A stretch of DNA of 64,000 nucleotides. Source: Aciduricibacillus chroicocephali (GTDB lineage: Bacteria; Bacillota; Bacilli; Bacillales; Amphibacillaceae). The stretch lies in the NCBI RefSeq assembly GCF_030762805.1, contig NZ_CP129113.1:2060001-2124000 (forward strand), given 5' to 3'. Below are positions 1 to 8,308 of this stretch, one piece after another (within the stretch, counting starts at the first letter, position 1; each line of letters opens with the position of its first letter). The position numbers and the translations under genes were made by a program. The notes below the pieces were generated by a model. It worked only from the letters and a program-made list of their open reading frames with translations, had not been told where the DNA came from and ran no database searches.

Positions 1-657
1 AATGGTAGACAGTACAAACTATGGGAAGGCGCACATATTTATCCTCTTAATCCTACAGAATCAGAGATTGAATTATTAAAGGATGAAGAGAGATTACATG
101 AAGATGTAAATAACATAAAAAATTTTATTGCATTATGTGGTGATTGCCACAAGAAGTTTGATAACCCAAGAACTTCTGAAGAATATAGGTGGTTATTAAG
201 TATTAAGAAAAACATATTGTCTAAGAGTGAGACTAGAGCAAAATATGCTGATTATCAAATTGAATTAGAAATAAAGGAAGTCATTACAATGCTTGTAGAG
301 GAATTTAATGAGTGTACTCTTAAGCAGTTAGAGATGCAAGCATTAAAATTAGATGAAAAAGCAAATGAAACATTGACTAGAATAACAAAGATGAGGATAA
401 GAAATGAAATAACTGAATACTTTTATTATATAAAAGAGCAGTTTGCTCATTTAGATAGTCAATATCCTAGATCATTTAATGCAATAGCCTCACAAGTTAG
501 TGCATTTTATAATAGTTTAAGCAGAATTGAGTCATCTCAAGAAGTGATTTATGGGCAACTTACTGAGTGGCTCTCTAAAAAGACTGGCAACAGTAATTTA
601 GGTGCTTGTGGAATTATAATTTCTTTTTTTGTTCAGAATTGTGAGGTGTTCTCATGA
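1..657 (+). CDS. ABC-3C system effector: HNH nuclease with ABC-3C C-terminal domain (5' truncated)
   Basis: The frame is open from base 1, so the N-terminus lies outside the window; 218 codons are visible. The visible N-terminal part carries an HNH-like signature: AHIYPLNP (visible residues 11-18), then ALCGDCHKKFD (44-54), with a Cys pair flanking the motif and the usual His-Lys-Lys-Phe-Asp ending. The rest is helical and ends in IIISFFVQNCEVF, which I recognise as the C-terminal signature of ABC-three-component effector proteins. By family knowledge this protein is the toxic nuclease arm of the system, presumably held in check by the two downstream proteins. Its stop overlaps the next start by 4 nt (ATGA), so translation is coupled. 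An internal TTG at 217 is not the start, because the HNH motif lies upstream of it in frame. Confidence 0.75.
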   Translation, partial: NGRQYKLWEGAHIYPLNPTESEIELLKDEERLHEDVNNIKNFIALCGDCHKKFDNPRTSEEYRWLLSIKKNILSKSETRAKYADYQIELEIKEVITMLVEEFNECTLKQLEMQALKLDEKANETLTRITKMRIRNEITEYFYYIKEQFAHLDSQYPRSFNAIASQVSAFYNSLSRIESSQEVIYGQLTEWLSKKTGNSNLGACGIIISFFVQNCEVFS

Positions 658-887
658 TAGTACCTAATAAGGTAATTAGTTTTAGTGAATCCACTATTGG
701 GAAAATGCCAATTATTCTTGAGTATTTATCAAAGCAAGATATGACAGTAAAGGAGTTATTCTTTACAACACAAGATTACTTTGAGGAAATTGATGAGTTT
801 ATTTATTCACTTGATGTTTTATTTCTACTTAATGCAATTAAAGTAGATTTTGACAAAGGAGTAGTTACCTATGTTGGAAAAAATTAA
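654..887 (+). CDS. ABC-3C system middle component (small, MC6-like)
   Basis: This 77-aa protein overlaps the preceding effector by 4 nt and the following ATPase by 17 nt, so the three genes form one tightly coupled operon. It has no signal peptide or membrane segment and looks like a small alpha/beta or winged-helix-sized domain. Identification as the middle component rests mainly on its position and size: ABC-3C systems encode a short protein between the effector and the ATPase, and the MC6 group has about this length. The exact middle-component class cannot be decided by eye. Its proposed role, from published comparative genomics, is to bridge the ATPase and the effector. Confidence 0.6.
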   Translation: MIVPNKVISFSESTIGKMPIILEYLSKQDMTVKELFFTTQDYFEEIDEFIYSLDVLFLLNAIKVDFDKGVVTYVGKN

Positions 888-2490
888 AAGTACAATATTT
901 TTAAAGGGAGCTATAGATTTCCATCAGGGCTTGAATGTTGTATTAGGTGATAATAAAGGGTCTAACTCTATAGGTAAATCAACTTTACTTATGATAGTAG
1001 ATTTTGTCTTTGGTGGTAATACATATATTTCGCATAATAGCGATGTTGTAGCAAACTTAGGTCATCATGAGTTTGGGTTTACTTTTAATTTTAACAATAC
1101 TAAATATCATTTTGTTAGAGATACCAAAAATCCAAATGCAGTATATAAAAGCAACAATAGTTATGAAAAACTTGAGGAATTAAAAGTTATGGATTTCACC
1201 AAGATACTAAAGAGCCTATATGAATTGGAATCAGACCAATTAACCTTCAGAGCTGCTGTCAGCACCTATTCTAGAGTTTGGGGGAAAGAAAACAATAATG
1301 TTAAAAGACCCCTACATAGCTTTGCTCAAGAAAACTTTGGTCAAACGGTAACAAAATTGATTAAGCTTTTTAACAAATATGATGCTATAGAATTACAGGA
1401 TAGGGAACTAAAAAAACTAGAAGACCAAAAGCAAGTCTTAAATAAAGCCGGCACTTACAAATTAATCCCCAAAATAAATAAAACTAAGTTTAAAAAAAAT
1501 ATAAAAGAAATAGAATCTCTAACTGAAGACATTGAAAGGCTAGGAAAAAGTGCCTATATTCCCTCGTGTGATATTAGTGAGATTATTTCTGACGAAATGA
1601 TTTCTCTTAGAAAAATGAAGAAAAGGCTTATAGATGAGAGAGAATATTATATTTCTAGATTAAATAGGACAACTAAGACTATAAAAAATTCTGCAGGTGC
1701 TGGGTTTGAAGATCTTTTTGAATTTTTCCCAAATGTAAATGTAGAAAAATTGCAAAATATAGAATCATTCCATCAAGGAATCAGTTCAATTCTTAGTGAT
1801 GAGTTAGAAAATGCAAAAAAAGAATTAGCAAGTAAAATAGATGAATTAGAACAGAAAATTAATAACGTTATTGAAAAGCAAGCACAGCTATTAAATCCTG
1901 ATGAAGAACTTACTGTATTTATTGACAGCTTAATTGAATTGTCAACTAGGCTAAAGAGCCTTCAATTAGAAAATCAGTATTACAAAAAGTTGTCAGAAAT
2001 AAAAGAAGATATTGACACTAAAAAAGGTGAGCTTCAGGAGTTAAAGAAGAAAATAATTGAAGAAATTAATAAAGCAATCAATACAAAATTAAAGAGTATT
2101 AATGACTTAATTCATGAGGACAAAAGAACTTCACCTCAATTAAATTTAACCTACAATAAATATGACTATGAAATTGTTGATAACACAGGAACCGGTAAAG
2201 CTTATACAAACTTACTAATTTTTGATCTTGCTATTTTAACACTATCTAAACTGCCTTTTATTATACATGACTCTTTCTTATTCAAGAATATTGAAAAAGA
2301 AGCTGTTGAACAAATAATCAATTTTTACAACAAACTATCAAAACAAGTGTTTATTGCGATTGATATTATTGATATGTACAACAAGGAAACCCAGAGAATT
2401 TTAAACAAGAAAAAAGTAATTCAATTATCTAAAGATAAGTTGTTGACGATCAAAGATTGGAGAGATAGCAATAAGGAACAGACAGAGTAA
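871..2490 (+). CDS. ABC-3C system ATPase (DUF2326 family)
   Basis: This 539-aa ABC/SMC-like ATPase has a Walker A at about residues 26-38 (GDNKGSNSIGKST, Lys36), a long coiled-coil centre (roughly 165-410), a C-terminal signature region beginning GTGKAYTNLLIFD (about 440) and a Walker B-like strand ending FIIHDS (466-468). His-Asp-Ser in place of Asp-Glu at Walker B is typical of the DUF2326/ABC-3C clade. Family knowledge: ABC-3C ATPases are thought to sense nucleic acid or phage perturbation and license the linked effector. The gene overlaps the middle component by 17 nt and ends at a strong terminator, so the operon is complete at its 3' end. Base composition is visibly more AT-rich than the pilus genes that follow, consistent with horizontal acquisition. 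Confidence 0.8.
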   Translation: MLEKIKSTIFLKGAIDFHQGLNVVLGDNKGSNSIGKSTLLMIVDFVFGGNTYISHNSDVVANLGHHEFGFTFNFNNTKYHFVRDTKNPNAVYKSNNSYEKLEELKVMDFTKILKSLYELESDQLTFRAAVSTYSRVWGKENNNVKRPLHSFAQENFGQTVTKLIKLFNKYDAIELQDRELKKLEDQKQVLNKAGTYKLIPKINKTKFKKNIKEIESLTEDIERLGKSAYIPSCDISEIISDEMISLRKMKKRLIDEREYYISRLNRTTKTIKNSAGAGFEDLFEFFPNVNVEKLQNIESFHQGISSILSDELENAKKELASKIDELEQKINNVIEKQAQLLNPDEELTVFIDSLIELSTRLKSLQLENQYYKKLSEIKEDIDTKKGELQELKKKIIEEINKAINTKLKSINDLIHEDKRTSPQLNLTYNKYDYEIVDNTGTGKAYTNLLIFDLAILTLSKLPFIIHDSFLFKNIEKEAVEQIINFYNKLSKQVFIAIDIIDMYNKETQRILNKKKVIQLSKDKLLTIKDWRDSNKEQTE

Positions 2491-2492
2491 TG

Positions 2493-2526
2493 AGGAGCTA
2501 AGTCAAAACTTAGCTCCTTCTACTTT
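2493..2526 (+). terminator. Rho-independent terminator of the ABC-3C operon
   Basis: A perfect 10-bp stem, AGGAGCTAAG (2493-2502) with CTTAGCTCCT (2509-2518), encloses a 6-nt loop and is followed by a T-rich run. It begins 2 nt after the ATPase stop codon. Confidence 0.85.
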
Positions 2527-2895
2527 TTATAGGATGCTATTCATATTTATTTTTAGAGCTTGATAGCTTTTAGTTAACCATAAATACAGGAATACAGTGA
2601 ATGAGGTAAAGCACTTGATTAAAGATACTTTTGCTAAATGAATAGAACCTTATGCATATTTGCAACCTTATTCCATTGGAAGATACTCTAAAGCTATTTT
2701 TAAAATATCTCTTAATTATTTTAAAAAGTAGTATGAGCAATTCTATAACTCTGAGTTTCAAGCCAACTTTTTAGCTGGCTCCTCTCTACTTATCCTTACT
2801 GCTTTAGTTAGATCTTAAATAGTTTATTAAGTATATTAATCTCTCTCGAGGATTTCAGGTTAACATATTGCTCTCAAAATGGATGTATGAGAAAT
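2527..2895. other. AT-rich intergenic stretch with possible gene relic (2573-2818, +)
   Basis: No intact gene is supported here. On the plus strand, the frame 2573-2818 reads as coding-like peptide interrupted by two stops: the pieces include HLIKDTFAK, IEPYAYLQPYSIGRYSKA and YEQFYNSEFQANFLAG. This could be a decayed gene at the edge of the acquired ABC-3C segment, or chance. I saw no tRNA, attachment site or transposase motif. A 63-codon minus-strand frame here has no ribosome site and is ignored. Confidence 0.25.
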
Positions 2896-4638
2896 TTACT
2901 TTCTTCTTTCCTTCAACACAGGTTCCGCCACATCATAAATGACCGGTTCCTGCTGCTTCAAGTCTGAATACGTATTAATAATTTCAGGATTATAGATTAC
3001 TTGAAGTCGGGAGTCTCTGCGCTGCTGTTCGGCCAGTCCTTCAAAATAATCGGTGCTGCTGATTTTGTAACTGTTTGTGAAGCTTGAGCTCTTGGCACGC
3101 CCGCGAATTGCGTTGAGAACAATCCGCTTAGCGGAGATGCCACCCTCAATGCGGATATTGGAACCAACCCCATACATTTCGAAGTTCTGCTTTGAATAGA
3201 AATAGCCTCGAATGTTACTAGGGACATCCTGATTGACACTATTGTTGCTGATTTTCACTTCACCATTGGAGAATACGATGAGCGAACCGGCTTTTCCATT
3301 TGTATTTAACCCATTGATTCGCGTGTTCTGTATCGTTACAGAGCCATTGACATAGATTAGCGCATTCAAACGTGCATCCGCACCTCTGATTGTCAAATTC
3401 CCATTCACAAATATAGGCCCAGACAAATCAATTTTGTCATACTGAGACGAATCATATGAAGTGCTGCCATTTCCAATCGTCAAGTCTCCTCCGACATACA
3501 TCCCTTTTTCCGTTGTCGTCAACTGGGGAGTCGTGCTCGAATTACGAAGGCTAACATTACGATCTGTTGCGAACTGTTTAAAAGTATTGGCACCACTCAG
3601 CGTGAAATTCGTAATCTCAGTACAAGAAGACTTGTTACATGTCTTTCCATAGGCAAATGCTTTTTTGCTACTAAGTTGGCTCCCGGATATTGTACTGGAA
3701 CTTAAAGTAACGTCTGAATCACTCATGCCAAACTGATAGACCTTCTTCTGTCCGGAAATATCGATTTCCTGGCGCTTCGGACTCCGTTTGATCAGGAGCG
3801 GGCTCGTTGAAAATGCTGAGCTTACTGTCGCTTTTCGATAAGTAGTACTAGGAAAAGTTGAACGTTGAATATGCGTACTGTAAGACCCTGGCGGCGGAGA
3901 AAATGTATACGCCTCTCCCCCAAGCACAAGCCGTGAACTGCTCTCATTCTCACTTTGAACTGCAGCCGGATAAAGTGATGGAATCCACTGTTCACCACCA
4001 AGATAGGCGTATCCATAATTCGTTGTAATGAGGTCGCCATCCACTTTCATATCTCCTGCAATTGTAACGCCTCCGTGCATGAATAGATTTCCCTCTCCGT
4101 TACTGCACGTCTTCCCACCAGGCTCCCCGCAATCACGGTTTACTCCGATTGCATATTTCAAACTTTCTGGAATCGGGGCCGCTCCTACCTCAAGTTCAGA
4201 ACGTAAATCCCGCACAGTATTGCCCGCCGTTCCATTGCTTAGGAACGTGACAATCCGGCTCGTTCCATTACTATTCGTTCCCGGTGAAACCTTCTCAACA
4301 CAGGTGGCATATTTACCCGTTTGGCCGGTGTCCGTAATGATTTTACCACTCCCGCACATATACTTGGATAGAGCGCTGTCTAGTACTCCAGAGAAGGCAC
4401 TAGCTGTGAGACCTTCTGTTCCTAAGACATTCTTAAGATCTGACTGAATTTCTTCAACTACTCGATCAAGTCCTTTTTCTGACAGTTCTGTAGCCTGTGT
4501 GACATCTTCTCGTACATCATCCCGTTTCATCCCGTTCGTTGTCATCGCAACGAGCAGAAAGGCAAACATGAAGAAAAGCGTAGCACATAGTAATACGAGA
4601 ATGAGTGTGTATCCATCTTCGGCTCTCCCTTTCTTCAT
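2896..4638 (-). CDS. PilX-type minor pilin with beta-solenoid-like C-terminal body
   Basis: This 580-aa protein begins with a short basic/acidic leader and a pilin-like hydrophobic helix (YTLILVLLCATLFFMFAFLL, residues 10-29) of the PilX N-terminal type. A long, Ser/Thr/Gly/Asn-rich body follows; its second half repeats short strand-turn units (for example GPIFVNGNLTIRGADARLNALIYV broken into GPIFVNGNLTIRG and ALIYVNGSVTI), as in bactofilin-like or right-handed beta-helix folds. It is the last gene of the minus-strand pil operon and its start overlaps the stop of the upstream minor pilin gene by 1 nt. Likely role: a large minor pilin or tip-associated component of the type IV pilus. Assignment to the pilus is firm from context; an adhesive function is inferred. 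Confidence 0.7.
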   Translation of the reverse strand: MKKGRAEDGYTLILVLLCATLFFMFAFLLVAMTTNGMKRDDVREDVTQATELSEKGLDRVVEEIQSDLKNVLGTEGLTASAFSGVLDSALSKYMCGSGKIITDTGQTGKYATCVEKVSPGTNSNGTSRIVTFLSNGTAGNTVRDLRSELEVGAAPIPESLKYAIGVNRDCGEPGGKTCSNGEGNLFMHGGVTIAGDMKVDGDLITTNYGYAYLGGEQWIPSLYPAAVQSENESSSRLVLGGEAYTFSPPPGSYSTHIQRSTFPSTTYRKATVSSAFSTSPLLIKRSPKRQEIDISGQKKVYQFGMSDSDVTLSSSTISGSQLSSKKAFAYGKTCNKSSCTEITNFTLSGANTFKQFATDRNVSLRNSSTTPQLTTTEKGMYVGGDLTIGNGSTSYDSSQYDKIDLSGPIFVNGNLTIRGADARLNALIYVNGSVTIQNTRINGLNTNGKAGSLIVFSNGEVKISNNSVNQDVPSNIRGYFYSKQNFEMYGVGSNIRIEGGISAKRIVLNAIRGRAKSSSFTNSYKISSTDYFEGLAEQQRRDSRLQVIYNPEIINTYSDLKQQEPVIYDVAEPVLKERRK

Positions 4639-5132
4639 TAATTTGCCCCCTGTCCGTCTCCTGAGTCGGGAATAAGTCCGATTACACTTCTAAGCTCAAG
4701 CTGTTCCCCATCTTTCTCAAGGACGAGATTGATTTCATATTGGTCTTCCTCTGTCTCGGTAATTTTCGTTCCATTTCCATTACTTGTTTCCGGTACTAGG
4801 GAAATTTCATTGTCTTTCGTATGAATTTCCCCTTCTCTGCTAAATACCCTACCGTCATAGAAACCGAGCTTTTTGCCGTCTTTTAACAGAAAATAATAGT
4901 CTGGTCCTGCAAGTTCCCTGCTTTTCAAATCGCTTACCTTCAGAACATACAGGTCGCGAATCATACTGCCCATGATCCAGTCCGCTTCATCACGCAAATC
5001 GCCCTCAGTCCGTATGCGTTCATACGTCTTGAACCCTGAAACCATCACCTGTGACGCGATTCCAATGATGATGCTTCCAACAACAACGACTGCCAATACT
5101 TCCACAAGTGTCAGTCCGCGCTCATTTTTCAT
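4638..5132 (-). CDS. Prepilin-type minor pilin (PilW/GspJ-like)
   Basis: This 164-aa protein has the class III signal motif: a short charged leader ending in RG, then LTLVEVLAVVVVGS with Glu at +5 after the cleavage glycine, followed by a hydrophobic helix that forms the pilus core. The globular part is rich in charged residues and has no Cys pair. It overlaps the upstream gene by 4 nt and abuts the downstream PilX-like gene, so the three minor pilins are co-translated. Probable role: priming pilus assembly with its neighbours, as PilV/W/X do in other type IV pili. Family assignment beyond 'minor pilin' is not secure. Confidence 0.75.
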   Translation of the reverse strand: MKNERGLTLVEVLAVVVVGSIIIGIASQVMVSGFKTYERIRTEGDLRDEADWIMGSMIRDLYVLKVSDLKSRELAGPDYYFLLKDGKKLGFYDGRVFSREGEIHTKDNEISLVPETSNGNGTKITETEEDQYEINLVLEKDGEQLELRSVIGLIPDSGDGQGAN

Positions 5133-5584
5133 TGGATATTCACATAGCCTTCTATTTGATTCGTCACGCGATTCTCCTTGCCTTGAACGGTGACAAGTAC
5201 ATTGACAAGACCTAGCTCCTTCTCACGTGGTGTCTGGGAAGCTTCGACCGTAAGCATATATGTCTCATCATTTACAAACGGTTCATATAAACTGCGACAC
5301 GTATCATTTGTGCAAGCAGCGGCTGTCATCGTTTTCGGAAAAGTACCTTTGTCGACAAGGTAACTCGCAGGGTCCAACTGCATTCTTTCCATCGCCCCTT
5401 TGCCTAAATTAATCGCAACAAGGCGGTCATTATTGGAAATGGCCGCCTTGTTCAGATATAGCATTAAATTGTAGACACCTGCCAGCAAGACGGAAAGAAT
5501 GACAAGAGAAGCAAGCACTTCAACTAGAGTGAAGCCATGTTCTCGGGCTGGATATTTACATTCCTTGCGTTTCATATCCTTCAC
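5129..5584 (-). CDS. Prepilin-type minor pilin (PilV-like)
   Basis: A 151-aa protein with a basic leader of about 17 residues (MKDMKRKECKYPAREHG) and the prepilin cleavage/methylation motif GFTLVEVLASLVILSVLLAG. The body contains two Cys (in AAACTNDTCRS) that could form the small disulfide loop seen in PilV-type minor pilins. It is the first of the three minor pilin genes, overlaps the next by 4 nt and follows pilO after a 20-nt gap. Probably processed by one of the locus's prepilin peptidases and part of the minor-pilin priming complex. Confidence 0.75.
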   Translation of the reverse strand: MKDMKRKECKYPAREHGFTLVEVLASLVILSVLLAGVYNLMLYLNKAAISNNDRLVAINLGKGAMERMQLDPASYLVDKGTFPKTMTAAACTNDTCRSLYEPFVNDETYMLTVEASQTPREKELGLVNVLVTVQGKENRVTNQIEGYVNIQ

Positions 5585-5604
5585 GCTCCTTCATTCATAG
5601 CTGA

Positions 5605-6360
5605 CTACTTTTTGACAGGTCCGTCGTAATAAAACGTTATAAGTTCGACTGTGCAAGTTACCGTCTCATCTGGATTCTGATCGAGAACGAGTTCTGCTTC
5701 AGCCGGTTTCTTAAATTCCAATGTGTTGACTAGAGTGACACGATCGAGTTTCTCAACCTCTTTCATCAGCATATCGAAATGCTCGTAATCCGGAGAAGCG
5801 ACTTCCATGCGCATTGCAATCGTATGTAGATTTTCCGGTGCTTGCAATTCAAGCTGTGCCACCTTGTTGTCCGCGCTTGTCCTTGCTTCCGAATCTACCG
5901 CCCCTGATGTGTCCTCTTCATCGGTACTCGTCGCTGTATCATCATTTGTCCCGGCATTTGCATCCGGTACAGCATCGTCTGGATTCGTTGTATCCTCTTC
6001 CTTATCTGGGAGAGGCAGGTCACCATCATAGGCAAACTCAATCTTGTCGATTCGACTCATACTGATTGCTTCGATTTCTTCAAGCGAACGCATCAGCTCA
6101 TCAAGTGAAGGATTGAGCGGCATCTTAGCCTTATAAAGAGTGGACTCATCCTGTCCTGAATCTGGACTGTTCTGTGCTCGTTTCTTCTCCGTTTGGAGAT
6201 TGTCCACTTGCTTCTGCAGATTGAGAGCTTCTGCTTCATTTGCCGATTTCTCATCTGTCATCGGCTTGAGAACCGCAAAGAAGAGTACGATGAGCAGAAT
6301 CAGAATCAGACCGGCGAGGGCAAGATATAAATTTCTTCGTTCCTGAAACTGCTCATTCAT
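5605..6360 (-). CDS. pilO: Type IV pilus inner-membrane platform protein PilO
   Basis: A short cytoplasmic segment, one transmembrane helix (LYLALAGLILILLIVLFFAV), a coiled coil (ANEAEALNLQKQVDNLQTEK), an acidic low-complexity linker rich in Asp, Thr and Ala, and a C-terminal ferredoxin-like region. Topology and order after pilM and pilN identify PilO, which with PilN links the cytoplasmic PilM ring to the assembly platform. I place the start at ATG 6360 (251 aa): GGAGG lies 9 nt upstream and the ATG overlaps the pilN stop by 8 nt. A start 11 codons earlier (6393) lacks a ribosome site. The long acidic linker between coiled coil and domain is unusual for PilO. Confidence 0.75.
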   Translation of the reverse strand: MNEQFQERRNLYLALAGLILILLIVLFFAVLKPMTDEKSANEAEALNLQKQVDNLQTEKKRAQNSPDSGQDESTLYKAKMPLNPSLDELMRSLEEIEAISMSRIDKIEFAYDGDLPLPDKEEDTTNPDDAVPDANAGTNDDTATSTDEEDTSGAVDSEARTSADNKVAQLELQAPENLHTIAMRMEVASPDYEHFDMLMKEVEKLDRVTLVNTLEFKKPAEAELVLDQNPDETVTCTVELITFYYDGPVKK

Positions 6361-6997
6361 TTGCGGCGTCCTCCATTCCTTTTTCTTTTTCATTCGCCTG
6401 GTCTAGCTTTGCTTCATCAATGACGAATGAATATGTGACTTTATAGCGTGGCAATACGGAATAGCGTGAAACGGTTGAAGCCTCTTCCTCGTCTGCTCCG
6501 TCTTCATTTTTCAAACTGAAGCTCTCAACGTTTTCGACACGTGCTTTTTTGATGTAATCCAACTTTTCAAGAGTTGCCATATAGTCGGATGCCTTCTTCA
6601 TCGTTTCGAATTCATTGACGACTTTTACTTTACCAAGATCGTAGTCAAACTCCGACAAATAACTATGTTCCGGCAATGCGCCGACCAATCCGTTCAAAAG
6701 TGTGGATGCCGGCAAACGACGTTCGTCAACAAATCTCGCCGCTGAGACGAACGGATCCCTTTGCTTATCCCTAACTTTGTTCAAGCTCGTCTGCAAAGCA
6801 AGGCGTTCATTCTCCAATTCGGCCTTTTGTGCATTCGCTGCTTCAAGGTCGTTCTTCGTTTTGAAATAGAAGAAAATCATGATTGCCGATAAAAGCAAAA
6901 TTAGAATAAGGCTAATTAGAAATATACGATAAAGCATAGAACTACGCCGTCTCTCTTTGAACGGCAACAGGTTGATTTCAGGCATGCGTTCATGCAT
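6353..6997 (-). CDS. pilN: Type IV pilus platform protein PilN
   Basis: A 214-aa bitopic protein. The cytoplasmic N-terminus contains PEINLLPFKER, the conserved PilN segment that docks into PilM. A transmembrane helix (FLISLILILLLSAIMIFFYF) and a coiled coil follow, then a compact C-terminal domain. GGGAGGAG sits 6-7 nt upstream of ATG 6997, and the gene overlaps both pilM (8 nt) and pilO (8 nt). With PilM and PilO it forms the alignment complex that couples the PilB/PilT motors to the PilC platform. Confidence 0.85.
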   Translation of the reverse strand: MHERMPEINLLPFKERRRSSMLYRIFLISLILILLLSAIMIFFYFKTKNDLEAANAQKAELENERLALQTSLNKVRDKQRDPFVSAARFVDERRLPASTLLNGLVGALPEHSYLSEFDYDLGKVKVVNEFETMKKASDYMATLEKLDYIKKARVENVESFSLKNEDGADEEEASTVSRYSVLPRYKVTYSFVIDEAKLDQANEKEKGMEDAANE

Positions 6998-7991
6998 TGA
7001 AGACTCCTCCCTTCAATGCAAGGCCGAGTGCTGGAATGAAGGAGGCTCCGACTGGCTCTTCATCCGCTTCGGTCATAATTTTTTCTAGGTGAACGACAGG
7101 AAGATCGAAGCGATTCTCGATTTTGCGTACGAATGTATGCAAGTCAGGAGAGTCACCGGTAATGATAATTTCCTCTACCTGCTTACTTCCCCCATGTTGT
7201 GAAAAGCGGTAAAAGTTCATGACACGATCGAGCTCGCTGATCTGGTCTTCCATCATGCCAATCAAATTCGTTTCATCGCTTTGATACGACCAGTTGATCC
7301 ATTTTGTGTACTTCGTGTCATACGTCCAGTCTTCCATTCGAATATCAATTTGCTGGAAACGCATGAACTCAATCCGATTTTCGTGAAAAATGCTCAAGTT
7401 TGTCCCAGTAAGGTTTAGCTCAAAGAACAGGGAAACGCGTGACGGGTTCAAACGGTCACTTTGTAAGAAATAACGATAAACACCGAGTGGCTGGACATCT
7501 GCAGCGACAGGGCGCAAGCCACAGTCTTCAAGCGTCGTCGCATACTTGATGACTTCCTCTTCAGAAGCTGCAAAAAGTGTGCCGACCTGCTTGTCCCCTT
7601 CAACGAATTCTTCATGAATGTGCACATCCAGTACGGGTCGCTCGAATGGCAGATGAATTGTATTACCGACTTCCATGAGGAAATGATCTTTCACTGCTTC
7701 TCCTTCAAGCTCTGCAGGAAATTCCACCCGACGCATAATCACAAGTGAATTCGGTACATTAAATCGGCAATCACATGATTTCAAGCCGCATTCTTTAACA
7801 AGTGTTTTCATAAATTCATAGAAACCAATCTCATCGACAATTTTGCCGTTTTCAATCAGTCCCGGCTCCAGTGGCCGTTCGGCAAGCATTTGCACCGAAT
7901 CAAGCGTGGATCCCTTATTTTCAACGATTCGGACGACATAATCATCTATGACAATATTCGCCATCCGGCTCGACTTCTTCAGCGAAAGCAT
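6990..7991 (-). CDS. pilM: Type IV pilus assembly ATPase-like protein PilM
   Basis: An actin-like/FtsA-like cytoplasmic protein with the start region IVIDDYVVRIVE and a C-terminal phosphate-binding region IIITGDSPDLHTFV. It binds the PilN tail and forms the cytoplasmic ring of the pilus machine. I choose ATG 7991 (333 aa), with GGAG 7 nt upstream; a TTG 13 codons earlier (8030) has no ribosome site. The gene overlaps pilN by 8 nt. It is separated from the upstream prepilin-peptidase-like gene by about 320 nt of non-coding DNA, so it may have its own promoter or regulatory leader. Confidence 0.85.
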   Translation of the reverse strand: MLSLKKSSRMANIVIDDYVVRIVENKGSTLDSVQMLAERPLEPGLIENGKIVDEIGFYEFMKTLVKECGLKSCDCRFNVPNSLVIMRRVEFPAELEGEAVKDHFLMEVGNTIHLPFERPVLDVHIHEEFVEGDKQVGTLFAASEEEVIKYATTLEDCGLRPVAADVQPLGVYRYFLQSDRLNPSRVSLFFELNLTGTNLSIFHENRIEFMRFQQIDIRMEDWTYDTKYTKWINWSYQSDETNLIGMMEDQISELDRVMNFYRFSQHGGSKQVEEIIITGDSPDLHTFVRKIENRFDLPVVHLEKIMTEADEEPVGASFIPALGLALKGGVFNA

Positions 7992-8308
7992 GCTACCACT
8001 CCAGACTGTTATGTAAATCGATTGCGCCAAATGTACAAAAAGCCAATTGGCGTGAAACTTCTGCTTTAGAAAGCTGCTAGCATTCCTGTGGCTACGTGAC
8101 GACCTTGCACCTGAAAGGTCTCAGTCCACTCGTTCTCACCACGACAGACAATTCTAGTAACAGCAGTGTCATAAAACGTGGCGCTATTGACGACTATGAT
8201 TCTTGCAACTTTCTCTCGCTCAGTCCTAATTGTTCTTATGGAACATTTGTAAAACTACTGATCATTAAAGGGAAATTTATGTATATGACAATTTTAACAG
8301 ATTTTTGT
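7992..8308 (-). promoter_or_regulatory. Non-coding spacer upstream of pilM, possible structured leader
   Basis: There is no coding potential on either strand. Read on the minus strand it contains a sigma-A-like TTGTCA near 8281-8295, a short hairpin around GACCT/AGGTC near 8100-8120, GCTTT/AAAGC, and the palindrome GCCAATTGGC followed by five T just before pilM. The last element resembles a weak terminator or attenuator. I could not match it to a riboswitch class: a faint c-di-GMP-I-like string is present but the core consensus is absent. Confidence 0.3.

Noticed and set aside
2570-2761. 63-codon minus-strand reading frame
   Set aside because: No ribosome site, no family resemblance, very AT-rich; the plus strand looks more protein-like.
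4028-4447. 139-codon plus-strand frame inside the PilX-like gene
   Set aside because: Antisense shadow of a well supported pilin-type gene; no ribosome site.
8060-8150. c-di-GMP-I riboswitch before pilM
   Set aside because: A GTAGCCACAGG-like string is present, but the GCAAACC and GACGCAAAGC core elements are missing.
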